In this document: positions 1-12,292 of the stretch, in pieces
Layout: each line of letters starts with the position of its first letter
Numbering within the stretch: the first letter of the stretch is position 1
Origin: Nyssa sinensis
Taxonomy: Eukaryota; Streptophyta; Magnoliopsida; Cornales; Nyssaceae
NCBI GenBank assembly: GCA_008638375.1
Contig: CM018052.1
Span: 16,619,950 to 16,683,949, forward strand
DNA: 64,000 nucleotides
Reading direction: 5' to 3'
Notes under the pieces: generated by a model
What the model was told of the DNA's origin: nothing
Database searches by the model: none
What the model saw: only the letters and a program-made list of their open reading frames with translations
Program-made: the position numbers and the translations under genes

Positions 1-301
1 AAATTTCAATGGTAGTTGTCAACGTTAAAGATGGAAACGAACTTGAATTCACAAAGGATGATTCCCATACTTCCAAGAATATTGAACTTGTAGATGATCA
101 AGAAGACAATTTTTGATTCATTATAGGAACACTATTATCATTAATACACGGGCCAAGAGTTAAAGATTTCATGAAAGATGTGGTAGAAGAACTCTTTGAA
201 TATTTTCTTATTCAATTATTATTGTCGGGTTATGGACGAGTTCATGGCTGCATACATCTAGTTAACTAGAGGACGAGTTGTATTCAAGTGGGAGAGACTA
301 A
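1..301 (+). pseudogene. Tail of decayed Ty3/gypsy pol with polypurine tract
   Basis: The stretch carries the end of a Ty3/gypsy polyprotein followed by its plus-strand priming site. Around 150-175 a degenerate form of the TRAK-type motif that closes many plant gypsy pol genes can be read, but only with shifts and a stop. The residues before the LTR read as an acidic, Glu/Asp-rich tail ending in the purine-rich run AAGTGGGAGAGAC at about 287-299, which is the expected polypurine tract. The LTR begins two bases later. The 5' part of the element lies outside the window. The family assignment rests on the layout tail-tract-LTR and on general resemblance, so it is moderate. Confidence 0.5.
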
Positions 302-706
302 TGTAGGACAAATATGGGACCCTAAAAATAAGAAAAGTTGTTTTAGAATTGTATTAGAATTGTTTAGTTTCTAATTTTAATTTATTTCTAATTTATTTAG
401 TTTCCTCATTTTATTAGAATTAGAATAAAAAATATTGAAATTAATAGTTTCTTATTCGAATTACTAGTTTTTATTGTAGTAGGATTAGTATAAAAATAAG
501 AGTTTTGGATTCCTAGTCAAAATAGGAGTTCTCTAACACTATAAATTTGATGTAATAAGTCATTATGGTTAAGTTTTTTATCAATATTAATTCAATTACG
601 AATTTTGGAGAATTATTTTATCTTGTTGGGTGAAGAGTCCCCATGCTACTTATTTTATAAGGAATTCGACGTGTTTGATTCTTTTTTCCACATTTCCGTT
701 ATGCAT
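302..706 (+). mobile_element. Ty3/gypsy LTR, truncated by a LINE
   Basis: An LTR starts at TGTAGGACAAAT directly after the polypurine tract. The body is AT-rich, as in many plant gypsy LTRs, and includes a stretch near 630-700 typical of their 3' half. No CA end or primer site follows. Instead, between about 690 and 717 the sequence passes into LINE reverse transcriptase. The exact junction cannot be placed by eye, and no resumption of the LTR was recognised after the LINE. Confidence 0.45.
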
Positions 707-3700
707 TACTCCCACTATTGTATTTGGGCATGCCTCTAGGTGCTAAACCTAAAGCATGGAAAACATGGGCTCCAGTGATTGAGAAAATGAAGAAAAAATT
801 ATTCGCGTGGAAGAAGAGATGTTTGTCTTTTCCTGGGAGGTTAATTCTTATAAAGTCAGTTCTAAATTCCCTCCAAGTTTATTACATGTCTTTGTTTAAG
901 CTGCCAATGAAAGTGGCTAAGGAAATTGAAAGAATCCAGCGGGGATTTTGTGGCAAGATGAAGATACAAAGAGAAAAATTCATTTAATAAAATGGGAAAG
1001 AGTAACTATGAGCAAACATCGTGGAGGTCTTGGTGTTCGGAAACTTGAGAAAATGAATAATATATTCTTGATGAAGTGGTGGTGGATATTTGCTACGAAA
1101 AGGATTCCTTTTGGAAAAATGTGATTAAGGAGAAATATGGGTACGGGGACGAGGATTGGTTTCCAAATTGTGATATGAGCTATAAAGTTTCATCTATATA
1201 GAGGAATATTATTTTGGTGTTTCATGGAAATCCTATGATGTCTCAGTGCTTCGTTGAGAATATTAAATTCTAGATTGGTGATGGGAAGATGATAACTTTT
1301 AAGAAGGATCCGTGGTTGAGTCAAGTTCCTTTGAGAGTTGTTTCCTAGATTTTTTCTATCGCTGAATACAAAGAAGATAGATTGGAAAAGTGTGTGAGCC
1401 TAGAGAATAATTTAAGTAGGTGGGATATCAAGTTTAGAAGGTAGTTATTTAAACGGGAAGTAGAGGAAAGATCTAATCTTCTTGAGCATTTGGGGGAAGT
1501 TGTTTTAATTAAGTAAGGGTGCAAAGATTCAGTATGCTGGAAACTACAAAGTTATCCTCAGTTCGCTATTAAAGATCTATATGATCAGTGTGAGATTAAA
1601 GAGGTTTCAAGTCAATGAGAAGTTGCTAAATTTTGTGTGGCATAATGTGGCTTCGCCTGTTCAATGCTTTGGTTGGTTAGTCTATTAGAATAGAATCAAA
1701 TCAGCTGATAAATTAATTAAGTTAGGTATTATTATTGAAGAGGAAAAGGGGCTCTGTAAATTTCGTGGATTGGAATTTGAAACTTCTGATCATCTTTCTA
1801 AAGCTTAGAAGGTTTGGTCAGCATGCTTATATTAGTGAGGTGTTCAGTGGGTTCAACTAGGTTCAATTGGTTAGGTATTTGACTGGTGATATGGTTAGAG
1901 TTTTAAAAGTGCAGAAATGGATATGTGGCGCCTTATTCGATTAGCAATTTGGTGGTCCTTATGGAAAATTAGAAATCAGTGCATTTTTTAAGATAAAATC
2001 ATTGACTAGAGCAAGGAGATTGATAGGATTAAGTTTAGAGTTGTTTTATGGGTTAAGACCAATTAGTTATTTAAAGATTACTCTATTTTTGATGTGTTTT
2101 AAAGTTTACAAAGTATCAAAGGGTTAAGAAGCTGAGTTGTGATGTAGATTTAGTTGAAGTTGCAAGTGGTGTTGGTTATGTGAAAATCATTGAATGATGG
2201 GGGTGGTCTATAGGTGGTAATTTCTATATAGTGTTTTCTTGAAGGGTTAGTGGTTATTGTTGTTGGTTTTTTTGCCAAGCTATTTTGATTGCTTTGGGTT
2301 AGTGGTTTCCTTGTTGCGGTCTTATTATGGGCTTATTTATTTAGTTGGTATCTTGCCAATGACTCTTGGTGTTGGGTGAGTCTTATTGTTTGTCTTCGTA
2401 TGTTTATATGGGCATGGCTTTCGGAAGCCTCTTCTTGGTTTATCATCTTCTCTAGTTTGTTTCTTTGTTTTCTTGCATTGTTCCTATTAGTTTTTGGTCT
2501 TCGTGCCTTTTGTTTCCTTTTCCTAGTTTCTCTTTGAGTGTGTCTGTATTTTTTCTCTACTTTTTCTCTTCCTTGGTTCTTTTCTTTTGCATGTTGTATC
2601 TTTTCCTCTGATCTTTCTCTATCTTTGGTGTATCTTTTTCTTTTCTTGGTGTCTTTTGTTGTGGGGAGTTTGGGTTGTTGTTGGCTTCATTAATTTGTTG
2701 TTTCCCTTCTATTTCCTTTATTTTCTTTCTTTTTTCTTATCTCCCTTGATGGTGTGTCTTCGTTTCTTCCTTGTTCTTTTTGTTTTTAGTTCTGTCGTGT
2801 TTTATTATTATGAAATTTTGCTCTGTTTGTATTGCAGTTGTTTGTGGTTGGCGTTATGTATATCTTTGGTTCGAACGGTGGTGGTTTAATCAATTATATA
2901 CAAAATTTGGATAGAAGTCTTTAAATTTGTGGGGCAGGGTGTCTGCTTGGGTAAAGAGTTTTTCAGCTGCAGTTTATTTGGATATGGGTGGATTCAAGTA
3001 TGGGTGAAGATTCTTTTATAAGTAGTTAGGAATGGTTGGATTTGGTTGTTGATTGCTGAGACAGTGGAAGATGAAAATAAGATTAGTTGGGGTTTATGGG
3101 TTAGCGAGCTCCATTTTGCTACAAGGAAGTGTGCATCTCTACGATGCTGCTCTTGTTGGTACAATTTTAGTGAAATTTGGAGGCTTCGAAATCTTGTCTA
3201 TTTAGTTTCATGGGCTTTCGGGTTAGCTTAAAGTGGGGTGGTAGGGTGTTGAGCTTTGTTCTTGCTGATTCAGTTTCATGGTTTAAGTTTGACTATTTAA
3301 AGGAGTTGGTAATTTTGTGGGCTAAGCTTTGTTGTTGAATATGTTCAATTTGTGTTTTAATCTCTATGATGGCGTCCTGGTTGGTTCAGTTTTTTGGGCT
3401 TGTGTTGTAGCTGTTGCTGTGGAAGTTGGGTTGATCTTAGATTTTGTTGGTTCAGATTCATGGGTTGCAGTTTAGCTGATGCGGTGGTTATTTTGATTTC
3501 CTAGTTATGTTCCTATTGCCGGTTGTGGTTATTATCTTCTAGCCATTTCTTTTGTTTTATCTTCTTTGTGGGTTGGTGTCTTGCCAACGGTTTTGTTATA
3601 TTTTTCTCTTAGTTTCAAGTTTGTGTTTCTGGTGTAATTGTCTAAGATATTTGGGCCCAAGTAGTTTTGTTGGTGTTGGATCGTACTAGGGGTTATTGTG

Positions 3701-3775
3701 GCCGTATTTGGTCTGGTTATTGGGTGTATCTTTCAATTACCATTCAATAAAATTTTATCTTCTGTTGTTAAAAAG

Positions 3776-3777
<2 letters not shown>
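707..3777 (+). mobile_element. 5'-truncated L1-type LINE
   Basis: This is a non-LTR retrotransposon copy that lost its 5' part, as usual for target-primed reverse transcription. It starts inside the thumb of the reverse transcriptase, continues through the zinc-binding (zf-RVT) region and the short conserved C-terminus, and then has a GT-rich stretch of about 1.6 kb (2116-3777) without a convincing gene that I read as a long 3' UTR. It ends after an AATAAA-containing stretch in a short A-rich tail at 3770-3778 followed by a (TA)n tract. The left junction interrupts a gypsy LTR. I could not find a target duplication. The long 3' UTR is an inference and could include unrelated sequence. Confidence 0.65.
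718..2115 (+). pseudogene. LINE ORF2 C-terminal half (RT thumb, zf-RVT), broken
   Basis: The protein would copy LINE RNA into the genome. Residues YLGMPLGA at 718-741 and the following WKKRCLS..GRLILIKSVLNSLQVYYMS block are the classic end of plant L1 reverse transcriptase. After a shift near 985 the reading continues with a WERV....GGLGVRKLE block, then W-rich segments and IGDGK-like and DPWLSQVPL blocks near 1270-1335. A zf-RVT region lies at about 1620-1830 and a WSLWKIRNQ block near 1950. Several stops and frameshifts break the gene, so it is dead. The catalytic fingers and palm lie upstream and are missing because of the 5' truncation. Confidence 0.75.

Positions 3778-3822
<45 letters not shown>
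3778..3822. repeat. (TA)n microsatellite at LINE 3' end
   Basis: About 22 uninterrupted TA units directly follow the A-rich tail of the LINE. Such tracts commonly grow from the poly(A) or target site of a LINE insertion. Confidence 0.9.
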
Positions 3823-3825
<3 letters not shown>

Positions 3826-4412
3826 GCCCCAAAACTTCATCTGTTTGCATAAAACATGGACAACCCTTCAAAATTATATTAAATGCTTGTTTTGTTGTCC
3901 CTTTCACATGAGAAGTACATAAAAAAAATTGCTAAGCACCAAAAACAATTGAGTAATTCTGTTAAAATATGGAGTTAATTATTATTAGGTCCCTGAAAAT
4001 AAGTGTAATCAAACTAAGGTTTAAGACAAAATATTGTAACCTAAAAAGTCTTTAACTTTTTAAATTGTCCGAGTTCAGGTCATGGTGATATTTTTATTTT
4101 TGTAATGACTAAATTGCCCATTTTTCTCTCTCCACTTAATCGTCTCATCTGCCGATCTCACTCACTCAAGGTTGTCTCTCTCTTTCTCAAGTTAAAGCAC
4201 CACTCTTGTCGATTGATCTTTCAAGTGATATGGATGCGGTCTGCAGTGGCAACAGAGATAGAAGGAGTAGAGACCTTGGACGGTGAAGATGTGGAATCTG
4301 GGCCTTAAGAAGCAATATACTTTTAGTGGGATCATTGGTAAACCTGTAAAAGATAAGTACGCAAAGAAAAAAAATAGGAAAATGGATAGTGGGAAAAGGT
4401 ATCAAGCATTCC
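3823..4412. other. Unassigned spacer, ends in TSD attcc
   Basis: No gene or repeat family was recognised here. The stretch is AT-rich, contains short ORFs without recognisable protein features, and carries at 4408-4412 the 5-bp sequence attcc that is duplicated on the other side of the solo LTR. Confidence 0.5.
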
Positions 4413-7400
4413 TGTAATATCCCGACCCGGGATACCGGGTCATATGACACGTATTACGAGATAACGAACTGTAGTTAAAAATAACTGCAGATAAACCGAG
4501 GATCGAAGGATAGAAAATTTAATTACGTATCTATATGCATGTGTATATGAGCCAAGTATGTGTATATGTATATACACATGTATATGTATAAGAATGTATA
4601 TAAGATAATTAAAATATTATGTATGTATAGATATATAAAGGTATATTAAAACCCAAAATATCTGAGTGTGCGTGGCTCTAAGTGTGTGTGGCTGGTGTGT
4701 GTGTGTGTGTGAGTCTCAAATGTGTAGTGTGTGTGTATATATAATATACATATATACAAAAATATCAAGAAACAATTAATGTAAAGTAGAACTTGGGAAG
4801 AACAAAATTTGTTGAAAGAACAGAGAGATTAATGAGGGCTATGGAGTAGGGTTATGAGGTGTAGAGAGAGAGAGAAAGAGAGGAGAGAGAAAATGAAGTC
4901 GGTTAGTGGGTGTATATATATAGACGTGTGTATGTTGAGTTAGAGAAGGAAACAGAAGGAAGGAAGGAACTGAAGAGGGAAGAAGCAAAAGTGAACCAAG
5001 AGGAATAGAAGAGAAAGGAGGAACCTGCATAAAGAGAAAATCAGAAATTTAAAAGGTAAGTGGGTATTCTGTTTTCAAATTTATAGCATGATTCGTTTAG
5101 TTTAAAGCATAGGATTTTATAAAGCATGAAATAAGAAATTGAATGCAAGAAAAATCAGAAAAAATGGTTGAGAATTTAAACAGAAAAATGGAGTTGCAGG
5201 TATGAGAGAATAATCGGAAGTTTGGTATTTTATGTATAAAACTTGATTTAAATTACATAGGATTGATCTCATATAATGCAGAAATTAGATAGAGAAAAAG
5301 AGGGGTCAAAACAGTGAGCGACCGAGTGTAAAAATGGAAATTTTCAGGCCACCGGAGTTACGGGTTTGCCCAATTTCGTGAGGATTTAGTGGTTTAAATT
5401 GAAAACCAACATTAGAAATAAAATCTACATGAAATTTAGAAGAAAATGGCATTTAAAAACTGTTGAAAACTGACAAAATTCCGGTCGCTGTCGCCGGAGA
5501 AGGTGACTGTTCACACCGGAAACCTACCGGAGCTTCACCGGAAAAACAAAGAAGGTGACACTGTTGTTAGGGTCTGGATCCGGGTTCGGGTCCCGACCCG
5601 TTTGAAACGGATCCTTGAATAAGTTGAACGGTGCCGTTTTGATAAGTGGTTGATGACGTCAGCATGACGTCATGCTGACGCAGTAACCAAACTAAACTAT
5701 TTTGGTTTTTGACCGAACCGGACCGGCCCAATTGAATTGGGACTGAACCGGACGGTTCACTTAACAGTTTTCGAAAATCCTATTTTGACCCCCCAAACTT
5801 TCGGTTAATTACACAATTGCCCAGAAAATTAAATAATAATTAATTTAAAACCCTTTTTAAATTTAGAAAATTATTAAAATACCTTTAAACCAAAATTAGT
5901 CAAATGAAGTCCAAATAGAATAAACCAATAGTGCATTTTGACTATTTTGGGCGTTCTGAATCCAATAGTGGGGTCCGTTTCACAAGACAGAACTCCAAAA
6001 AAAAAAATAAGACATGTTAGAGTGTAAATTACCAAATGGCCCTTATTGTCCCTAAAACCAAATAGAAGTCATAGAGGGTCTAAATTGACTTTCTTCGACG
6101 TTCCAGACTCAGTGGTGAGGTCCGTATGTTGAAATAAGGTATGAAAAAATATGACACATAAATATGTAAGGTAATAGAATCAAACTTTAAAACTTAAAGA
6201 AGCTGCCCAAGAAATGTAACTAAAATAGGAAAAAGAATTAATGATAATTAAATCAGAGTAATATTATGGAATGTGACCGGACTTTGAAATGTGATTTTAG
6301 GGAACTTCAAAGGAAAGATTTTTGGAGTTAAGTCTTTGGAATTCAGGTGAGTGTTTCATACCATATTGAGGTAGAAACTTTCATTATAAATATAAATATT
6401 GAACTTTTTTTATGATATATCGACATATGAAATCGTTTTCCTTTATAGGATTTGTTTAACAGTTATACTGTATACGTTTTGAATGACCTATTGACAACTA
6501 TATTGTCTTCTTTGACTTAAGAAAATGTGTTTGTAAGATACTCAAACGTTATGTGATTTTCTCACAAATGTTGAGCTGTTTTAACTAAACATCAAATAAA
6601 GAACTTTGATTTGAGTAATTGAACTGCTATTGATGATTATTAATTTTGGATATGATTTGGTTATGATTTTGGTGCTTTGAATAGAATACTCTTCTATGAT
6701 TAATCACTATCGAATAGGTTGTGATTCTCTGAACCCTTCTCATAGGGTATATTGTGGTGAGCCGATGTTGATACGGCATATTGAACTAGCTAGCCTATGA
6801 TCTCAGTCAGCGGAGTCTAATTTGCTGACCATAGAAGTGGAATATATGATTTTGAATGTGAATATTGAAAATCGAACCATGAATCTGAATTATTGAACTA
6901 TGAATTTGGGTTATTAAACCATGAATATGAATTATTGAACTATGAATTGGGGTTATTGAACCATGAATCTGAATTATTGAACTATGAATTTGGGTTATTG
7001 AACCATGAATCTGAATTATTGAACTATGAATTTGGGTTATTGAACCATGGTTTTGAATTATTGAACTATGATTTATTGAACCATGATATTGAACTGTGAT
7101 TTTAATTTATTGAACTATGTTATTGAATATCGATTTACGATTTGCGTTAAATTGAGATTTATTGGAAGCGAATTTGATACCGTTATCTTGTATTATAAAT
7201 TAAGATAACATATGATATCTGATCATTGACATTTTCATATTGAATTATATAATAGTTTTGAAACCTTTGGTATATTATGGAATGCTCACGAGCTGGGATA
7301 CTTACGAGCTGTTGAGCTCATAGGATATTTTTATCCTATTTCAGGTGATGATATCGGAAAAGAAATAGCAGGTTCAGTCAGACTAGTTGGAAGCTTGTAA

Positions 7401-7697
7401 AGCTATGAACCCTTTTTGTAATAGGATTTTGCTAGTTATGATGTAGTTGCTTTTGGAAATTTTGGACTGTATATCGAATATGACATCAGCAGACTTTGGA
7501 AAAATTACATCATGTATTTTTTGTAAATACTATGGAATATATAAATAGATGACTAATATTGACTTGAGTGTTTATTAACGCTTCCGTAATAGAAAAAGAA
7601 ATTTATTCCGCTGCGTTTGATTAATGGAAATCACAAAAGGCCACGGTGGCCGATCACGAGCCCTCGATCCGCATAGGCCGGATTTGGGGTCGTGACA
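4413..7697 (+). mobile_element. Solo LTR, Tekay-like, 3285 bp, TSD attcc
   Basis: The sequence starts TGTAATATCCCG and ends GGGGTCGTGACA, and it is flanked by a perfect 5-bp duplication, attcc (4408-4412 and 7698-7702). No internal region is present, so this is a solo LTR left by recombination between the two LTRs of a full element. It shows the layout of the other long LTRs in the window: TA and TG microsatellites near the 5' end (4540-4760), a GA-rich stretch (4860-5000), a (c)cggagaaggtgac block near 5490-5530, and repeats of a CAATGGTGAGGTCCG-like core (about 5960 and 6110). The start and end match the solo LTR at 57275-60487, so the two belong to related families. Assignment to Tekay/Del rests on similarity in design to the full-length element at 14228-25137. 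Confidence 0.88.
6874..7095 (+). repeat. 42-bp minisatellite inside the LTR
   Basis: About five tandem units of 42 bp, each alternating GAACCATGAATCTGAATTATT and GAACTATGAATTTGGGTTATT halves, so the array is also a 21-bp repeat. The unit is a multiple of three and contains no stop in one frame. It lies within the solo LTR at 4413-7697 and was not seen in its relative at 57275-60487. Confidence 0.85.
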
Positions 7698-7979
7698 ATT
7701 CCCCCTTATGAAAAGATATGAGATATGAAGCCGACAAAGCCATGGAGTAAAAAAAGAAGGTCTAGTAAAAAAATATGACGTCGGCACTGACAAAGTAGCG
7801 GTGAGACTCAAGACTATAACAAGGATAACTCTTGTAAGTCTGAAAATACCAAAGAAAAACATATTTGTGAGCATGAGGGAATAATTTATCCTGGCCAGGA
7901 TCTAGAATATGAACAAAAACAACATAGCCAAATATACGAGGAGTAAGTTGAAAAAGAAGAAATACTGGGATATAAAGGA

Positions 7980-8420
7980 GAGAAGGTAGATTGATGATTC
8001 AGAACAACAAATGGCATATGATTAATGAGACAACATGTAGTAAAAACATCATCATGTTAAAAATGTTTTAGTACATTCATATTAAACTTCAAGGTGTGGG
8101 CAACATCTAACACATGATGATACTTTCGTTTAACAACAACATTTCGTTGAGAGGTGTGAATACAATTAGTTTGATGGATAATACCATGTGCAACACAAAA
8201 AGAAGTCATGACAAATTGTGTATATTTTAAAACATTATCTGAGCAACAAAATTTAATTCGTTTACCAAACCGAACAAAGATTTCATTAAAAAAATAACCT
8301 TTTCATATGAGAATTATCATCCATAAATATCACAAAATAATTAAATTCATTCAAACTAGAAGAATGGGAAGGATCCTATATGTTAGCATGAACTGTATTA
8401 AAAGATTCAAACTGAAAACC
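7980..8420 (-). pseudogene. Copia integrase core fragment
   Basis: On the minus strand the reading HQTNCIHTSQRN...KRKYHHVLDVAHTLKF (about 8180-8070) matches the copia integrase block that carries the catalytic Glu region (usual form: HQ-S-P-QNG-ERKHRH-LE-AR-L-F). The change of the usual Glu-Arg-Lys to Val-Lys-Arg and nearby stops show that it is not functional. It belongs to the element spanning 7703-10353. Confidence 0.6.
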
Positions 8421-8479
8421 ATGATGACTACTTGAAAAGGAACTACAATGATGCTTGGTAAACATATTCATTTTCAAAC

Positions 8480-10000
8480 TCAAATCATTTTTGCTTTATC
8501 TTTCATGCATTTTCTATATTTTCTTAAAAATTGAGTATGAGTAGTTGCATTAAAGTTAGAGGCCTTAACAAAGAAGTTTTGATAAGATTTTTCTTTGGTG
8601 TGAGTATTATATCCCAAATTGGCTTTATCAAAAAACACATCTTTATTATGAGATTATCTTATCTAGAATTTCACTACCTTTGTAAATGTCTTTATAGTGA
8701 AATTTAGATCGTTGCCTTCTTTTTAAGATAAGCATTTTCCTATTCGAGATCCTCATTTTTAAACACAAGTAATTTTTCTCTTTCTTCAAAATTTCATTTT
8801 GATCATTTGAAATAGAAGATTCTTTTTGTGGAGAATCTTATTTTTTAAAAGGATTTTCTTGAGCTTATCAGGCATTTCTTCAAAGTTATCTTACAATTCC
8901 TTCAAAAGAGATGAGTCAAGGTTATAATTTAACTCATCCTCTTGTGCTAGAGACAAAATTTGGCCACTTCTTAGTCTCTTAATCCTTCCTTCGAATCATC
9001 CCAAATGGCTTATATTGCATTCTTCTTTCTTTTTCTTCCTTCTCTTTTTAGTTGAGGACACTTCCCCTTTATGTGTTCCAGTTTGTGAAATTCATATCAT
9101 GTTGGAGGTTCTTTCTTACTTGATTCCCATTTTTGTTACTTTCTATTTTGTTGTTTCCTTCTGAGGTAGCTTTGAATTTCTTGTGATGGAAGCAACATCT
9201 TCATCATTTCATTGATTTTCTTATTCTTCTTATTCTTCTTCATCTTCATCTTTTTCATCCTTACTTTTATGAGAAGAAGATTTGAGGGCAAGGTTCTTCT
9301 TTGGCTTGCTCTCTTCTTCATGACTCCTTATAGTTAGCTTATAAGTCACTCATGACTCAAAAACTCATCTAGTCTTAGCTTGTTGAGATCTTTTGTTTCT
9401 TGGATGGTCGTTGCCTGATCTTTCCAATTTTTTAGTTGAGACCTAAGAATTTTTCTCACCATTTCAACATTAGTATAACTCTTGTCAATAGTTTCAAAGA
9501 GTTAATAATATTAGTAAAACGAGTAAACATTTTTTGAATGGATTCACTAACATCTACTTTAAATAGTTCATAACTATGAACTAACATGTTAATTTTAGAT
9601 TCTTTAACCTGATTGATACCTTCATAGGTAACCTCAAGTTTTTCCAATATCTCCTTTACGGATTCATAAGCGGAGATTCTATTAAACTTATTGTATCTAA
9701 GGAATAATAAAAACTACTCATGACCTTAGCATTTATTTGAATTAGTTTAAGGCCATTTTTATGCCATTTGCGTTTTTCCTTAGCTACCTTAGTGGTGATA
9801 TTAGAACTTTTGGCTTTCATAGGGCTGTGAGGTCTATTTACAATGACCTTTCATATTTCGTACTTTAAGGCTTGAAAATAGATCTTCATTCTAACATTCT
9901 AATATGTATAATTTTGGTCACTAAATAATAGAGGCCTACTGGTCAATCGCCCTTCGGTAAAGATGGTTTCTATAATATTTTCCATAACTTCTCTCTTAGA
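8480..10000 (-). pseudogene. Copia gag (UBN2-type) with degenerate zinc knuckle
   Basis: Gag would form the particle that packages the element RNA. Near 9650-9350 the minus strand reads ISAYESVKEILEKLEV-like and then ESIQKMFTRFTNIINSLK and LRSQLKNWKDQATTI blocks, which are typical of the UBN2 copia gag domain. A Lys/Glu-rich basic segment follows (about 9320-9140). Near 9100-9050 a zinc-knuckle remnant keeps the GH-like and final CP part but lacks the first two cysteines. Around 8900-8500 a coiled-coil-like, charged region ends in an LGY-like block. Frameshifts and stops are frequent. Confidence 0.6.
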
Positions 10001-10026
10001 GTTATAACTCTATTGTTAATAGACGA

Positions 10027-10039
10027 GGCTCTGATACCA
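10027..10039 (-). promoter_or_regulatory. Primer binding site, initiator Met tRNA
   Basis: On the minus strand TGGTATCAGAGCC matches the 3' end of plant initiator Met tRNA over 13 nt. It lies two bases inside the LTR edge at 10042, which is the expected spacing, and fixes the orientation of the copia element. Confidence 0.85.
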
Positions 10040-10041
10040 CT

Positions 10042-10353
10042 TGTTGGCTAGATATTATCCTAGAAGGGGGTGAATAGGGTCTTTTAAAAATATTGACAAC
10101 TTTTACAAACTTTAGATATGAATGCAAGTTAAGCACAAAATATGTGAAAGAGTAAAGAAAGAAAGAAAGAGAAACGCAAAAATTTTTACAACGTTCGAAA
10201 AACTTACTACGTCCTTGACTCAAGCATCCCCACATGAGTTTTTCTACTATCTTTATCTCATTTACAGGTAGAGGTCAAACCTTTACAACAAGAGCTCCTA
10301 ATTCTTTGCCTAAAAAAATCTTTCCTTTTTTTCCCCTGTGAACACCTCATTTT
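10042..10353 (-). mobile_element. Copia 5' LTR remnant
   Basis: The LTR edge reads TGTTGGCTAGATATTATCC on the plus strand, directly beside the primer site. This edge is common in plant SIRE-type LTRs. About 310 bp remain before the solo LTR at 10359 interrupts it. The rest was not recognised with certainty on the far side (13333 onward). Confidence 0.6.
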
Positions 10354-10358
10354 GAGAC

Positions 10359-12259
10359 TGTAGAGACCTGAAAAAATGAGACTGAATTTTTCGTTTTGCC
10401 GATAGAGTACTATTCATGCTCCATTTGTCGGTAGGGTACTATACATGCACATTTAGACATAAGTCATATTTAGAAGCATATTTTGAGTATTTCATAGAAG
10501 ATAAATATGCTTAGAATATTAAAATACACATCCTATAAAAATTTGAGCCTATTCAGAGATAATCTCAAAAATTAGACCAAAAGGGCATTGGGTGGCCCGG
10601 GTGGATCCGGCCAAACCCGGCCACAGGAAAAAATTTATTTTTTTAAAAAATTTCATTTAAAATAATTTTAAGAACTTTGGATAAATAAAAATATCGAATT
10701 GAGGCGTTTCGGGACAAGTTGTAATGTAACGAGGCCCGAACTCATTAAGGGCAAAAGGGTCATTTTGCCCCCTTTGCCTCTTCACTATAAATACAGCCCC
10801 TTAATGTAAAAAATTACATATTTTTGGTATGAGGAAGAGCAGAACACGTTCATGGAGAGAAAAGGAGAAAGAAACCTAGGTTTCTCCAACCTTCAAGCTT
10901 CCAAAACACACTTTTAGGCTTGGATTTTCACAAGACTTCCTTCTACAAAGTTGTTCCCCACTCCAAGGACTACATTCTCACCGATCGGTTTGGTTGCACA
11001 AAAAATACAACTCCTAAGGGTTGAGAAAAACCCTTTTAGGTATGATATTTTGCTAAGTAAGGAATAGGATTAAGTTTAGGAGTGATTTATATGTTGATTG
11101 AATAATTCATATGTTTATTTGATGTTAAAAAATCACTTAGAACATAGTTGCTTTGAAAAACCTAAAGTTGATTGTTTATGTACTTGTGTGTTCTTTGTTA
11201 TTCCTTGGGAATTTGGTAAAGTGATAAAAATGAACCATGACTATATGTATAATCCATTATGTTCTAGCTTATGTTCATGTAGACAAAATCTTGTAGTTGG
11301 AAAGTTATGATTTATTCAAGGTGTTGGTGCTTTATGTATTTTGTAATCTTAGAGAATTTATCAAAGTGATGAACATGTAACTTGTCTATATGTTTGATTC
11401 ATTGCATTTTAGCTTATGTTCATGTAGAGAAACTCTTGTGGTTTGAGAGTTATGATTTATCCCATGTGTTGGTACTTCATGTATTTTATGATCTTTGAGA
11501 AATTGTTAAGGTTGTGAATATGTAATGTGTTTATACGTATAATTGATTGGATTACATGCTAGGTTCATGTAGACAAAGTTTTATGGTTCAAAGGTTATTG
11601 TTACTTTAAGTATATTGCATCATTTGAAGCATACTCCATATGTTTGATGAAATGCTTCATTGACATTGCATTGTTGCATGGTGAAATCAAAGCATATTGG
11701 CATATGGTGAATCCTTTGAAAACATAGTGTGGGTTGAGCACTTGGTGCTATGCATTATGAGGATGTAGATCCTGTGGTGAAAAATCAAAAATTGGCCATT
11801 GCATTTGGGACTCGCTGATCCAATGGGGGCGATCCTTAAACCGAGACATGGGTATGGCATAGAGTAGCATGTGTGCGTCACACATATAGCCATTACATTG
11901 ATTTAATGAATTAGAAGGGCATATAGTTTATAAATGTACACTTGCACATGCCATGCCTTAATTTTGTTCTTTGCATTAGTATTATGTCATACCAATAGTT
12001 GAGCTGACCCCTCGTGGGATATCATATTACATATGAAACTCCCGGTACTTGAGACTTAATGAAGTCTTGAAGGAAGGAGGGAAAGGAACCTTAAAGGATA
12101 TTTGGTCCTTGGGGCATATTTTGTATGTATGGGCATAAGCCTAAAAGACTAGTATTTCAATGTGGATGAATGATGAACTATAAACCTTGAATCATTTTGT
12201 AATGTAAGGGTTTACAACCCAAATGACATTTGATGTACTTTTGTTAAATGTGTATCAAA

Positions 12260-12292
<33 letters not shown>

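Larger units (their letters stand above)
7703..10353 (-). mobile_element. Decayed SIRE-like Ty1/copia element
   Basis: The stretch is a minus-strand copia element. Reading from right to left it has an LTR remnant, an initiator-Met primer site, gag and an integrase core. The downstream RT and RNase H were not recognised. Its left side ends at the solo LTR (TSD attcc at 7698-7702) and its right LTR is cut by the solo LTR at 10359. Frames are broken throughout. The gag style, with a C-terminal coiled coil and degenerate zinc knuckle, suggests the SIRE/Maximus group. Confidence 0.7.

Noticed and set aside
2289..2889. Two T/G-rich plus-strand ORFs that look like membrane proteins
   Set aside because: They come from GTTT-rich 3' UTR-like DNA of the LINE. 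Hydrophobicity follows from base composition and no family is recognisable.
6874..7095. CRISPR-like repeat array
   Set aside because: Units are contiguous without unique spacers, and this is a plant LTR. The same holds for the 63-bp array at 49763.
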